64,000 bases of DNA. Source: Gloeocapsopsis crepidinum LEGE 06123. Its GTDB lineage: Bacteria; Cyanobacteriota; Cyanobacteriia; Cyanobacteriales; Chroococcidiopsidaceae. The position numbers and the translations under genes are program-made. The stretch lies in the NCBI RefSeq assembly GCF_015207655.1, contig NZ_JADEWN010000016.1, positions 1 through 64,000 on the forward strand, in the 5' to 3' direction. Numbering within the stretch: position 1 is the first letter of the stretch; the number at the start of each line of letters is the position of its first letter. Shown here piece after piece: positions 1 to 8,250 of this stretch. The notes beneath the pieces were generated by a model. The model ran no database searches and was not told where the DNA came from. It saw nothing but the letters and a program-made list of their open reading frames with translations.

Positions 1-25
1 CCTCACCCCTGCTATACCTCTATTG

Positions 26-2179
26 CTACTTTGACCAAGTAAAGCGAAAAGTGGCTCCTTGACCTTCTTGAGACGCAAGATAGATGCGTCCTCCTTGACT
101 TTCTACAATTTTTTTGACAATCGCAAGACCAACCCCAGTGTTTTCGACTTTATCACGCGCTTCTAAGGTTTGAAAGATGCCAAACACTTTTTCGTGATAC
201 ACTGCTGCGATGCCTGGACCATCATCTGCTACTGTAAATTCGTAAAAATCTCCTCGATCTGTTGCAGAGATCGCGATATTGCCATCAAGTCGATCGTGAT
301 GTTTAATCGCATTACTGATGAGATTGCTGAACACTTGAAATAGTGGCATCTTTTGAGTACGCAGTGCGGGTAAATCCTTGGCGATCGCGATTGTAAATTC
401 TGGTGGTGGTGCAAGCATTATTAGCACTTCATTGAGTAAGTTTTTCACACTGACAAATTCAGTAGGTGTTGCTATGCGTCCTACACGGGAGTACTGCAAT
501 AAACCATCAATTAATGCTTCAAGTCGATGTACGCGCCCGCGTAACAACTCCATCTGACGCCGGTTTTCGGCACTGAGTTGCTCTGCAATATCATCCTCAA
601 TCCACTGCGACAGATTAGCGATCGCTCTTAAGGGTGCTTTCAAATCGTGGGAGGCGACATAAGCAAATTGATCCAACTCTTGGTTGCGCTTTTCTAAAGC
701 AGTATTTGTCGTTGCTAACATTTTTGTTAAATAAGTCAGTTCCTCGGCACGATGTCTCAGCGCTTCTTCATTAGATTTACGTTCAGTAATATCAATACAA
801 GAGCCTATGTATCCCGTGAAATCGCCACTCGGTGTAAAGCGCGGTACGCCAGTATCAACTAACCAGCGATACTCGCCATCTGCACGTTGAAAGCGATATT
901 CCATCTCAAAGCGCTGACGGGTTGCAAATGCTTTGAGGTAAATATTGAGGCAAGGTTCTTTGTCTTCAGGATGAACTCTTTGTACCCAGCCATCACCAAC
1001 TTCTTCCTCCATCTTCCGTCCTGTAAACTCTAGCCACGGTTGATTGAACCAATTACATTGCGTATCAGTTCCAGATACCCAAATCATGACTGGCGCATTG
1101 TCTGCCATACTCCGGAAGCGGGCTTCACTTTCTGTGAGGGCTTCCTCGAAGCGTTTGCGATCGTCAATGTCTGTTGCAGTTCCTACCCAAGACAAGATTT
1201 GTTCGTTAGTATCGCGTACAGGTAAAGCTCTTCCTAAGTGCCAGCGATAGACACCATCTTTACGCCGAAAACGATATTCAATTTCATAAAAGGTTCCAGT
1301 ACTGACAGCATGATGCCAACGATGGAGACACTCAGGTAAATCATCAGGATGAATAATTGCTTGCCACTGCGAACCTGTGTTTTGCTCAGGGGTCAATCCG
1401 GTATAGTCAAACCACCATTGATTGTAATAATCTATTGTGCCATCTGGTTGTGCTGTCCACACAATCAAAGGCATTGCATTTGCTAAATCACGGTAGCGTT
1501 TTTCACTTTTTTTGAGTTCTTCCTCCACCTGCTTGCGTTCGTGAATGTCCGCACAAATACCTACCCATTCGCGGATGGAGCCGTCTTCGGCAATAACTGG
1601 GACGCCCCGCGCCCAAAAATAACGATAGTTGCCATCAGCACCACGAATGCGATATTCAGTGTCGTAAAGCGTTTTGTGCTGTACTGCACTATTCCACGTT
1701 TGCGCAGTGCGATCGCGGTCTTCAGGATGCACTGCACTTATCCAACTCCAACCTTGAACTTCGGCAACAGTTTGACCTGTATACGCCCGCCAAGCTGGCA
1801 TATCGTCTACTTTACCTCCAGCATCAGTTGTCCAAACGATTTGTGATGTTGCAATAACTAACGAACGATATCGCTGTTCGCTTTCTTGCAAAGCTTTTAA
1901 GGGTTCTTCTAATCCATTCTCCTTGTCAACAGGAGTGCAACTGACTATCCAATCTTGAATTTGACCTGCTGCAATGACAGGTGTACCTTGTTCGCTGAAC
2001 CAGTGATAGTGACCATCCGCAGCTAGTAATCGGTATTTAATTTCGTATGGTTGCCCTTGTGCGATCGCAGAGGTACGTTGAGTTATCCGGTGTTGATCTT
2101 CTGGATGTAGTGCTTTAACAAAACCCCACAGCTGATCTTTTGCGCCTAACTTATCACTGTCTTCTTGTCGAGTATCCAT
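26..2179 (-). CDS. Multi-PAS sensor histidine kinase
   Basis: A soluble hybrid-free sensor kinase of 717 residues. It starts with what looks like the C-terminal half of a PAS domain (about residues 20-85), followed by three full PAS/PAC units (about 100-220, 228-350 and 352-475), each ending in a D-I-x-x-R-K type motif. The HisKA helix carries FAYVASHDLKAPL with the phospho-acceptor His at about 511. The ATPase domain shows NLISNAIKHH, DDGPGI and GVGLAIVKKI. There is no transmembrane segment, so it probably senses a cytoplasmic signal. The family autophosphorylates on His and passes phosphate to a response regulator; the partner here is unknown. The start is fixed because an in-frame stop lies directly upstream. 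The response regulator gene at 2778 is divergent and 600 bases away, so pairing is only possible, not shown. Confidence 0.93.
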   Translation of the reverse strand: MDTRQEDSDKLGAKDQLWGFVKALHPEDQHRITQRTSAIAQGQPYEIKYRLLAADGHYHWFSEQGTPVIAAGQIQDWIVSCTPVDKENGLEEPLKALQESEQRYRSLVIATSQIVWTTDAGGKVDDMPAWRAYTGQTVAEVQGWSWISAVHPEDRDRTAQTWNSAVQHKTLYDTEYRIRGADGNYRYFWARGVPVIAEDGSIREWVGICADIHERKQVEEELKKSEKRYRDLANAMPLIVWTAQPDGTIDYYNQWWFDYTGLTPEQNTGSQWQAIIHPDDLPECLHRWHHAVSTGTFYEIEYRFRRKDGVYRWHLGRALPVRDTNEQILSWVGTATDIDDRKRFEEALTESEARFRSMADNAPVMIWVSGTDTQCNWFNQPWLEFTGRKMEEEVGDGWVQRVHPEDKEPCLNIYLKAFATRQRFEMEYRFQRADGEYRWLVDTGVPRFTPSGDFTGYIGSCIDITERKSNEEALRHRAEELTYLTKMLATTNTALEKRNQELDQFAYVASHDLKAPLRAIANLSQWIEDDIAEQLSAENRRQMELLRGRVHRLEALIDGLLQYSRVGRIATPTEFVSVKNLLNEVLIMLAPPPEFTIAIAKDLPALRTQKMPLFQVFSNLISNAIKHHDRLDGNIAISATDRGDFYEFTVADDGPGIAAVYHEKVFGIFQTLEARDKVENTGVGLAIVKKIVESQGGRIYLASQEGQGATFRFTWSK

Positions 2180-2777
2180 ATGTCATGTTGTTAATTTATG
2201 CAACAATATTTTGCGGTACTGGCATTTCTAAACCACTTTTTGGAGTCATGTTCTACTTTTATAAATAACGCTGCTGATACTCGCTGGCAGGTTGAGTGTG
2301 AAGCTCTAAGAAACTACTACATTTGGCATTAACAAAGTAGGATAGCGAACAATACAACATAGACGCCCGCTTGCTTCTCTTGAATACTGAAATCTGAGCC
2401 TCTCCAATTGATACAATAATCTCCACAACCCTTAGTCGCAAACATAAGAGCCTTATTAAAAATTAACTATGGCGAATTGAGATTATTCCACAAATTGAGC
2501 TAATGAATTGACGATGTTAGACAAGCCTCATGTGTTTGTGTACTTGTATGTATAGCTAGGAGTAACAAAGTATACATTTTTCTGGTTTTTTTGAGCAGAG
2601 ATTTTAAGCGATCGCTTATTGAGGAGACGTTTCAGAAAAACTAAAAAAATTTGCCATTAAATTGCTTTAGATTAGAGAAATCTCTACTTCTGTTAATGGG
2701 TGATCTTAACTAAACTAATCCTGTCAGATTAGTAAACTCGGTTTTAAATTTAAGAATTGTACAAGCGGTTATTGACA
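2180..2777. other. Intergenic region between divergent kinase and regulator genes
   Basis: This AT-rich stretch separates two divergent genes and must hold the promoters of both. A 60-codon open frame on the minus strand (2259-2441) has no recognisable domain or clear ribosome binding site, and I do not call it a gene. I see no tRNA, repeat or terminator here. Confidence 0.5.
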
Positions 2778-3500
2778 ATGAATAAAATTCGTGTTGCTTT
2801 AATTGAAGACCATGACCTCACCCGTGTAGGTATTCGTACAGCCCTGCAACAGCGGCAAGAGATTGAAGTGGTTGGGGAAGCTGCTAATGCTAGTGAAGGG
2901 TTGAAATTATTACAAATCAGCCATCCTGATATCGCAATTGTTGATATTGGCTTACCTGATAAAGATGGCATTGAACTGACACGGCAAATTAAAGCAAATC
3001 AAGACGGTGATGATGATAGCAACACCAAAGTATTGATTTTAACGTTACGCGATAACAAAGAAGCTGTGCTAGCAGCGTTTGCTGCGGGTGCTGACTCTTA
3101 CTGTATGAAGGATATTAGTTTTGACAACTTACTAGAAGCATTACGAGTGACACATGGTGGTAACTCTTGGATTGATCCTGCGATCGCACGGATTGTTCTC
3201 CAACAAGCCAAAGAAACTCCTGAAGCTATAGAGCCAGTCACTATAGATAGTAAAACAGTTGCAATTAATGCTGCTGATGCAGAATATGACCAAATGATTG
3301 CTGCTTACCCCCTCACAGAAAGAGAACTTGAGGTGTTACAACTGATTGTTGAAGGTTGCAGTAATGCAGTAATTGCAGAAAAGCTGTATATCACTGTAGG
3401 TACAGTGAAAACTCATGTACGCAATATCCTCAATAAGCTTTGTGCCGACGATCGTACTCAAGCTGCCGTTCGCGCATTACGTTCTGGTTTAGTAGGATAA
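2778..3500 (+). CDS. NarL/FixJ-family response regulator
   Basis: A two-domain DNA-binding response regulator of 240 residues. The receiver domain (about 1-125) has the acidic pocket E10-D11, the phosphorylation site D56 in VDIGLP, T89 and K111. A linker of about 50 residues follows, then a LuxR-type helix-turn-helix (about 180-235) with LTERELEVLQL and the recognition helix VGTVKTHVRNIL. Proteins of this family bind DNA as dimers when phosphorylated. The open frame extends seven codons upstream to a TTG, but ATG at 2778 gives the standard receiver N-terminus (MNKIRVALIEDH). The likely partner is a histidine kinase; the divergent multi-PAS kinase is one candidate. A hairpin downstream may end the transcript. 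Confidence 0.93.
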   Translation: MNKIRVALIEDHDLTRVGIRTALQQRQEIEVVGEAANASEGLKLLQISHPDIAIVDIGLPDKDGIELTRQIKANQDGDDDSNTKVLILTLRDNKEAVLAAFAAGADSYCMKDISFDNLLEALRVTHGGNSWIDPAIARIVLQQAKETPEAIEPVTIDSKTVAINAADAEYDQMIAAYPLTERELEVLQLIVEGCSNAVIAEKLYITVGTVKTHVRNILNKLCADDRTQAAVRALRSGLVG

Positions 3501-3526
3501 TACGATTAGGACGATCAGCAGAGTTG

Positions 3527-3575
3527 TGTGGGCAGGCAAGACGCCTATCCCACATCTCCTATTAATTTTTTTTTA
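3527..3575 (+). terminator. Possible terminator after response regulator gene
   Basis: TGTGGG at 3527-3532 pairs with CCCACA at 3549-3554. The inner arms AGGC and GCCT (3534-3537 and 3543-3546) extend the stem around a short AAGAC loop. A run of nine T residues follows about 12 bases later. The gap between stem and T-run makes this weaker than a textbook terminator. Similar GTGGGCAGG..CCCAC hairpins are common intergenic repeats in cyanobacteria. Confidence 0.5.
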
Positions 3576-3883
3576 ATCTAGTTAGATACAGTATGAGAGT
3601 TTAAAGTTTTCCTTTGCTTTTGCTAACTAGCTCTGTTTCTATCTCTCCGTATAGCTTTCTTAAGCTTTTAGGTCACTATTTATTAGAATAAGTTTTCTAT
3701 ATTACAGTGACTCTTTATTAATTATTATTATAACTTTTATTAAAAAGAGTTTATAAACACAAGTTTTTATTGAAAACTTGATCTTAATAGTTACACGGTA
3801 TGGTAAAAAACGTCTTTTCCATAAAAAGAAAAATTTGCTTTACCTGCGGTTGGTTGTAGATCGAGTTCATTAAAGCTTTTGTT
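3576..3883. other. AT-rich intergenic region
   Basis: No open frame, RNA gene or repeat is recognisable. The stretch is very AT-rich, particularly around 3710-3770, and probably contains the promoter of the downstream 143-residue gene. Confidence 0.5.
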
Positions 3884-4315
3884 ATGACACCATCAATTTC
3901 TTTAGCACCTCGTTATCGTCTGGATGATGAATTGCCTTGGTTAGTAGGAATTGACCCAGCACGGTACTACTGGATTACAGTCAATGGTGATGTAAATACA
4001 CCGGTTGCACTTCCAGGATTAATGGTGTCTCCGGTCAGTGAGTTGAAACAGACAATTCGCAGATTTCGTTCGTTGCAACCGCAACAGCAAATGCAAGTAG
4101 CGCGGACGGCTAGCAGCTTTACAATTCACTGTATTAACTCAAACTGCTATGCAGTAGAAGTTGATGGTGAAATACCTGTGTGGCATTTGTTTGACCAAGA
4201 AACCCTAGAAAGTTTATTAATGAGTGCCCATCCCGACTGGCAATGTGCAGAGCGAGATATCGATCTCGGACGTCAGATGCTCATGCGATCGCTCGAACAA
4301 TCACTTGTAGCTTAA
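3884..4315 (+). CDS. Conserved hypothetical protein, 143 residues
   Basis: I do not recognise a named domain. The protein is soluble, with no signal peptide or membrane segment. It reads like a short cyanobacterial protein with an N-terminal beta-rich half (DELPWLVGIDPARYYW) and a C-terminal half with two closely placed Cys (CINSNC) and a helical tail. It is convergent with the CTDH gene, whose 3' end lies only 29 bases away. Codon use matches the neighbours, including an internal HIP1-like site, which supports real coding. The start ATG follows a weak upstream region without a clear ribosome binding site. Confidence 0.7.
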   Translation: MTPSISLAPRYRLDDELPWLVGIDPARYYWITVNGDVNTPVALPGLMVSPVSELKQTIRRFRSLQPQQQMQVARTASSFTIHCINSNCYAVEVDGEIPVWHLFDQETLESLLMSAHPDWQCAERDIDLGRQMLMRSLEQSLVA

Positions 4316-4344
4316 GAATAAAAAAATGTGGGCTGATTATTTCA

Positions 4345-4779
4345 TCAACTTTGAGGGCGCTGCATATTGAGTAATTCTTGGGGTGAAGCAAGAAGTTTTA
4401 CTGTAGCTGCAAGAATTTCACGTTGTTGATTGAGTAAAAATATCCAAGAGACGTTAACACCACACCAAGAAGTTTGTACTTTTCCAGCAACTTGAACTTT
4501 AAATGCGTCGTCTTGTGGCTCAATGATGCCTTGAGTGGGTGCAAGACTCATGCCTTGTGCTTCTTGATGAAGGTAAGCAGCGATCGCCTCTTGCCCTACA
4601 ATAGGAGATTCAAAAGGTGCTTTGAGTGTTCCATCAACAGCAAACAATGCGGCTGTTTCATCAAACTTACTTGCGTTTAAAGTTTCAAAGTAATTTAATA
4701 TCGTTGGCTCAGTAATACCTTCAATCCGCATCGAGTGTTCAATAGAACCTTGGGTTGAAGAGGGAAATTTAGGGTTCAT
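4345..4779 (-). CDS. CTDH: OCP C-terminal-domain-like carotenoid carrier
   Basis: A homologue of the C-terminal (NTF2-like/SnoaL) domain of orange carotenoid protein. The sequence matches OCP-CTD motifs: NYFETLNA, FDETAALFA, an acidic to PPF-like segment (KAPFESPIVG), YLHQEAQG, GKVQTSW, SWIFLL and the tail LLASPQELLNM. CTDH proteins bind a ketocarotenoid as dimers and pass it to helical carotenoid proteins. The Cys in TSWCGV is in the region where CTDHs carry the cysteine linked to redox-dependent dimers. The frame opens at a TTG at 4800; I chose ATG 4779, with ATG 4731 also possible. The gene follows the HCP4-like gene on the same strand, matching the pairing known from Nostoc, but a terminator hairpin lies between them. 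Confidence 0.88.
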   Translation of the reverse strand: MNPKFPSSTQGSIEHSMRIEGITEPTILNYFETLNASKFDETAALFAVDGTLKAPFESPIVGQEAIAAYLHQEAQGMSLAPTQGIIEPQDDAFKVQVAGKVQTSWCGVNVSWIFLLNQQREILAATVKLLASPQELLNMQRPQS

Positions 4780-4800
4780 AAGCAGGCAGTCTAGGAGCAA

Positions 4801-4839
4801 GGTAATACAAAAAAGAACAGGATAGTAACCTGCTCTTTT
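4801..4839 (-). terminator. Intrinsic terminator or attenuator between HCP and CTDH genes
   Basis: Read on the minus strand, AAAAGAGCAGG (4839-4829) pairs with CCTGTTCTTTT (4821-4811) across a seven-base loop, with one G-U pair. The stem is followed by a T-rich tract. It lies after the HCP4-like gene and ends about 20 bases before the chosen CTDH start, so it should reduce read-through into CTDH. Confidence 0.8.
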
Positions 4840-4896
4840 AAAAGATTGTATTAGAGAACAGTAATGGAAAGGGAAGAAAATTAACGTTACATCAAG

Positions 4897-5460
4897 TTAG
4901 TCGGCTAAAGGATCGACCCCCATGTCAACTACTGTGTTACGAAGCACTGTAATTTGTTGACCAAAATCAAGACTCTTGATAGCCTCTAGAACTTCTGTTA
5001 CATCTGAGGAAGGTTGGTATCCAGGGGGCATCGGGATAACAATGCCTTGTTCCATCAGCACAGAAAGCTCGTACCAAAAAGCTAGCTTAGTATTTGTGCT
5101 CAAAACTCCGTAGCCACGGCTGATTGCAGTATTTCTATTGGCTGCCAAATCGCGCATGACCTGCAACTGCTCAGCATGGGACATTTTTTTGATCTGACTT
5201 AGTAGACCTTCAGCTAACTGCAAACGCGCAGCACCAGGGGCTGCAGGTGTGATTGAGCCTCCCATTTCAGTGTACGCGTACCAAAGCAGTGCTAGCTGAT
5301 CGTCCACACTGAGGCGCTTAAATAAAGCTACGGTGGCAGGCACGGCGTCAGCGAACTGAGTGCTGGAATCGAAGCGGTTAGAGAAAGTTGTTGAAGCTGA
5401 CTCTGTTGTGTATGTCATGTCTGCTCTAGAGATTCTTGACAAGAGTTGGTTCGTATGCAT
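4897..5460 (-). CDS. Helical carotenoid protein (HCP4-like)
   Basis: A free-standing homologue of the all-helical N-terminal carotenoid-binding domain of OCP (187 residues; the fold is usually about 160). Family motifs are visible: LSVDDQLALLWYAYTEMGGSITPAAPGAA, here in the first helical bundle, and LAFWYELSVLMEQG, PMPPGYQP and SLDFGQQITVLR in the second. HCPs bind one ketocarotenoid and quench singlet oxygen; HCP4-clade members also quench phycobilisome excitation. I assign the HCP4 clade from its position next to CTDH, as in Nostoc, not from a tree. The start at 5460 is decided by a strong AAGGAGGAG site seven bases upstream; a longer frame to 5568 lacks this. An alternative ATG is MTYTTES, 14 codons in. 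Confidence 0.88.
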   Translation of the reverse strand: MHTNQLLSRISRADMTYTTESASTTFSNRFDSSTQFADAVPATVALFKRLSVDDQLALLWYAYTEMGGSITPAAPGAARLQLAEGLLSQIKKMSHAEQLQVMRDLAANRNTAISRGYGVLSTNTKLAFWYELSVLMEQGIVIPMPPGYQPSSDVTEVLEAIKSLDFGQQITVLRNTVVDMGVDPLAD

Positions 5461-5745
5461 GAATCTCTCCTCCTTGATTTCTAGTATGCAACGTTTCTTT
5501 ACAAATTGCAAATAAAATTTACCAATCAAACTATTAGGCAATGTTAAACAGACAAACAAAGCTTGCAATCTAGCACAAGGGAACTTATGAACTGGAAAAT
5601 ATTGGCTCTTTATTGATTAGCAAAATGAATCAATCTCCAATTTCTTTTCTCTTTCAGTCTCCCAGTCTCATTTGTAGCAACTTGCAAGCAAAACAGTATG
5701 AGATGATAGCGTGGATGTAAGGCTTTGATATAGGAGAAGGTTGAT

Positions 5746-6690
5746 ATAGATACGTCTTGGATCAAGCAGAAAGCCTTAGAGTTAGGATTTCATCGAGTCG
5801 GCATTGCCTCTGTTGACGATGACGCAACAGAGAGTCAACGTTTACAAGCATGGCTAGCACTTGGGTATCAAGCAGATATGGCATGGATGGCAAACCCTAA
5901 GCGACAAAATATCCAATTAGTTATGCCAGACGTGCGATCGCTAATTTGTGTTGCATTAAACTACTACACTCCACACCAGCGCCCTCTAGATCCTAAATAT
6001 GCCAAGCTATCCCGTTACGGCTGGGGTAGGGATTATCATAAAGTTTTACACAAAAAGCTAAAGTTGCTGAGTCATTGGTTAGAAGCACAAGTACAAGGAA
6101 TTCAAGTACGATACTATGCCGATACAGGTCCAGTACAAGATAAAGTCTGGGCACAGAAAGCAGGGATTGGTTGGATTGCCAAGAATGGCAATGTGATTAC
6201 ACGCGAATACGGTTCTTGGGTGTTTCTGGGCGAAATCTTGACCAACTTAAACTTAACTCCAGATCGCCCTCACACAGAACATTGCGGCAACTGCACCCGC
6301 TGTATTGATGCTTGTCCGACAGGTGCAATTACACAGCCGTTTGTTGTAGATGCAAATCGTTGTATCGCTTATCATACAATTGAGAATCGGAGTGAAAAAT
6401 TACCTGAGGCAGTAGCATCGCAACTCAACGGTTGGGTTGCAGGTTGTGATATCTGCCAAGACGTTTGCCCCTGGAATCAGCGTTTTGCTAAAGAAACAGA
6501 TGTAGCAGAATTTCAGCCTTATCCCTGGAATATTGCCCCTACATTAGCAGAACTTGCTGAGATTTCTGATACCGAGTGGAACAAGCAATTTCCAGCTTCA
6601 GCACTACGGCGTATTAAACCAGAAATGTTACGGCGAAACGCTAAAGCAAATCTGCAGGGCACAGCGAGAATGTCCACAAGCCAACAATAA
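5746..6690 (+). CDS. queG: Epoxyqueuosine reductase QueG, non-canonical start
   Basis: QueG reduces epoxyqueuosine to queuosine in tRNA, using cobalamin and two [4Fe-4S] clusters. The C-terminal ferredoxin part shows CGNCTRCIDACP and CDICQDVCPWN. The cobalamin/catalytic part shows YYADTGPVQDKVWAQ and GWIAKNG. The first ATG is at 5878, but clearly homologous sequence continues upstream (IKQKALELGFHRVGIASVDD, then LQAWLALGYQADM). No ATG, GTG or TTG exists in frame between the stop at 5731-5733 and 5878. I place the start at ATA 5746, nine bases after GGAG at 5733-5736. ATC 5761 or a mutated GTT 5740 are alternatives. The HAD gene begins immediately after the stop codon, so the two are probably co-transcribed. 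Confidence 0.88.
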   Translation: MDTSWIKQKALELGFHRVGIASVDDDATESQRLQAWLALGYQADMAWMANPKRQNIQLVMPDVRSLICVALNYYTPHQRPLDPKYAKLSRYGWGRDYHKVLHKKLKLLSHWLEAQVQGIQVRYYADTGPVQDKVWAQKAGIGWIAKNGNVITREYGSWVFLGEILTNLNLTPDRPHTEHCGNCTRCIDACPTGAITQPFVVDANRCIAYHTIENRSEKLPEAVASQLNGWVAGCDICQDVCPWNQRFAKETDVAEFQPYPWNIAPTLAELAEISDTEWNKQFPASALRRIKPEMLRRNAKANLQGTARMSTSQQ

Positions 6691-7395
6691 ATGCGCCCTA
6701 CAATGACAGCAAAAGTGATTATTTTTGATTTTGATGGTACATTAGCCAACACGATTGACGTTATTGTTGATATTACAAATCGTTTGGCATTGGAGTTTGG
6801 CTATAAACAAACAACTCAAGTCGAACTTGAACAACTAAAAAAATTGAGTTCCAGAGAAATTGTCAAGCACTCAGGAATATCAATTTTAAAGCTACCTTTT
6901 CTGATTAGAAAAGTTAGAGCAGAACTTAATAAGGAAATTAAGAACATTAGACCAATCTGTGAAATTACAGACATCTTGAGCGAGTTAAGTTCTATGGGAC
7001 ATCGATTGGGAATTATTACGTCTAATTCAAAAGAGAATATTGTAGAGTTTCTCGAAAAAAACGATTGGCAACACTTATTTGATTTTATTTACTCAGAAAC
7101 AACTCTTTTCGGTAAGAGCAAAGTAATTAATAATCTTATTAAACAGGAAGACCTTAACCGCGAACATATTGTTTATATAGGCGACGAGACAAGAGATATT
7201 GAAGCAGCGAGAAAGAGTAACATTAAGGCGATCGCCGTGGCTTGGGGATTTAATTCTCCAGATGTTTTAGCACAACAAAACCCAGATTTTTTAGTGCATC
7301 AACCACAAGAATTATTATCAGCAGTCATAGCCTTAAATTCTAGCGAGATTCAGTTAAATTCTGATTTGAGTAATCAAGGCACATTGAAGATATAG
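6691..7395 (+). CDS. HAD-family hydrolase (phosphoglycolate-phosphatase-like)
   Basis: A 234-residue haloacid-dehalogenase superfamily hydrolase, subfamily IA. Motif I is FDFDGTLANT near the N-terminus (the first Asp is the nucleophile). Motif II is ITSNSKEN, a Lys lies in FGKSKVINNL, and the metal-binding motif IV is YIGDETRDIEAA. A helical cap domain lies between motifs I and II. These enzymes remove phosphate from small metabolites; the substrate cannot be read from the sequence. The gene abuts queG (TAA then ATG with no gap), with a second possible start at 6703. The last 20 or so residues look like a non-conserved tail. Confidence 0.88.
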   Translation: MRPTMTAKVIIFDFDGTLANTIDVIVDITNRLALEFGYKQTTQVELEQLKKLSSREIVKHSGISILKLPFLIRKVRAELNKEIKNIRPICEITDILSELSSMGHRLGIITSNSKENIVEFLEKNDWQHLFDFIYSETTLFGKSKVINNLIKQEDLNREHIVYIGDETRDIEAARKSNIKAIAVAWGFNSPDVLAQQNPDFLVHQPQELLSAVIALNSSEIQLNSDLSNQGTLKI

Positions 7396-7442
7396 CTACA
7401 TTATTTCTTTTACATAAAGTAGCTCTCTTACACAAATATTGA

Positions 7443-7573
7443 AAAGCCCCCTTTCCCCTACGCTAGTTTCTACAACGGGAGAAACTAATCCTTTAAAAGT
7501 CTCCCTCTTAGTTCCCCTTAATTCTGGTGGGGATGACAAGGGAGAAGATCTGTTCGCGAGGTTAGGGGGCTTT
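7443..7573. repeat. 131-bp element with terminal inverted repeats (MITE-like)
   Basis: The ends are a perfect 10-base inverted repeat, AAAGCCCCCT at 7443-7452 and AGGGGGCTTT at 7564-7573. An internal perfect 8-base pair, TAGTTTCT (7464-7471) with AGAAACTA (7480-7487), makes a second hairpin. CTCCCT (7501-7506) pairs with AGGGAG (7539-7544), with CCCC/GGGG inside it. It contains no open frame. The structure resembles the G+C-tipped intergenic repeats found in many copies in cyanobacteria. It could also fold as RNA at the end of the queG-HAD transcript. Confidence 0.7.
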
Positions 7574-7667
7574 AATTCATGCAGGAAATCTGATTAATGC
7601 TCAACTACAGTCAGTTGAGCAAAAGATTATAAGCTGTGATATCGATATAGTTTGATAAAAAGATTCA

Positions 7668-8036
7668 CTATGAATTCCCAGCTTTACCCTTCTCCATAGC
7701 TTTCTTCATTAAATCGTCAGAAACTTCTGTTACAGGTTCAGCTACACTTTCTTGTGCCATCTGCTTGTAATCATCTGGATTACCTGTCGTTGCTTCAGTA
7801 TTAGTTTCTTCTTGTTGAGACACTTCAAATTGTGGTGCTGTTGCTTTTTGTGCAGCCTGTGCTCCTGCTTCTGTACGATCTACATCACTCACACTCATTT
7901 GCTGCGCAGCTGCGTAATCGGCATCAAAATCTATATTTGTTGCTTTCTCTTTGCCTGCAGCTATGTTTTCTGCTGCAAGTTGTGCTTCTTGAGTGGTTGC
8001 TTGCTCAGGGTTAGATTTGATTTCTTCGTCAGCCAT
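7668..8036 (-). CDS. Acidic, probably disordered hypothetical protein
   Basis: A 122-residue protein rich in Glu, Asp, Ala, Gln and Thr, without cysteine, aromatic clusters, signal peptide or membrane helices. The composition suggests an intrinsically disordered protein. I do not recognise a family. The start is supported by an AGGAGA site seven bases before the ATG. The next gene, on the opposite strand, encodes an HCP, so the 214 bases between them hold divergent promoters. A role in stress response would fit the neighbourhood, but nothing in the sequence shows it. Confidence 0.75.
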   Translation of the reverse strand: MADEEIKSNPEQATTQEAQLAAENIAAGKEKATNIDFDADYAAAQQMSVSDVDRTEAGAQAAQKATAPQFEVSQQEETNTEATTGNPDDYKQMAQESVAEPVTEVSDDLMKKAMEKGKAGNS

Positions 8037-8250
8037 AAGTGTCTCCTATGGAATTTTTTTATTTATGCTGCGATCGTATCAGAGGGCGACTACACTGCCA
8101 TAACCTCATTGAGATAGATCTTGCATCTCTGTTATAAGAAGTATTCGCAATTAATAACTCACAAAACTAAACTCTCTCTCTTGGAGGGCGAATTAAAGTT
8201 GCAAACTTTGATACTCCTGATAGCTAGAACGTTTTCTCTGGAGATAAGCT

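Noticed and set aside
1040-1846. Several plus-strand open frames inside the histidine kinase gene
   Set aside because: They are shadows of the kinase reading frame, lack domains and have no ribosome sites.
2259-2441. 60-codon minus-strand open frame upstream of the kinase
   Set aside because: No ribosome site, domain or coding-like composition; it lies in a promoter region.
5878-6690. queG starting at the first ATG (5878)
   Set aside because: Conserved QueG sequence clearly continues about 45 codons upstream, so this would cut off the N-terminus.
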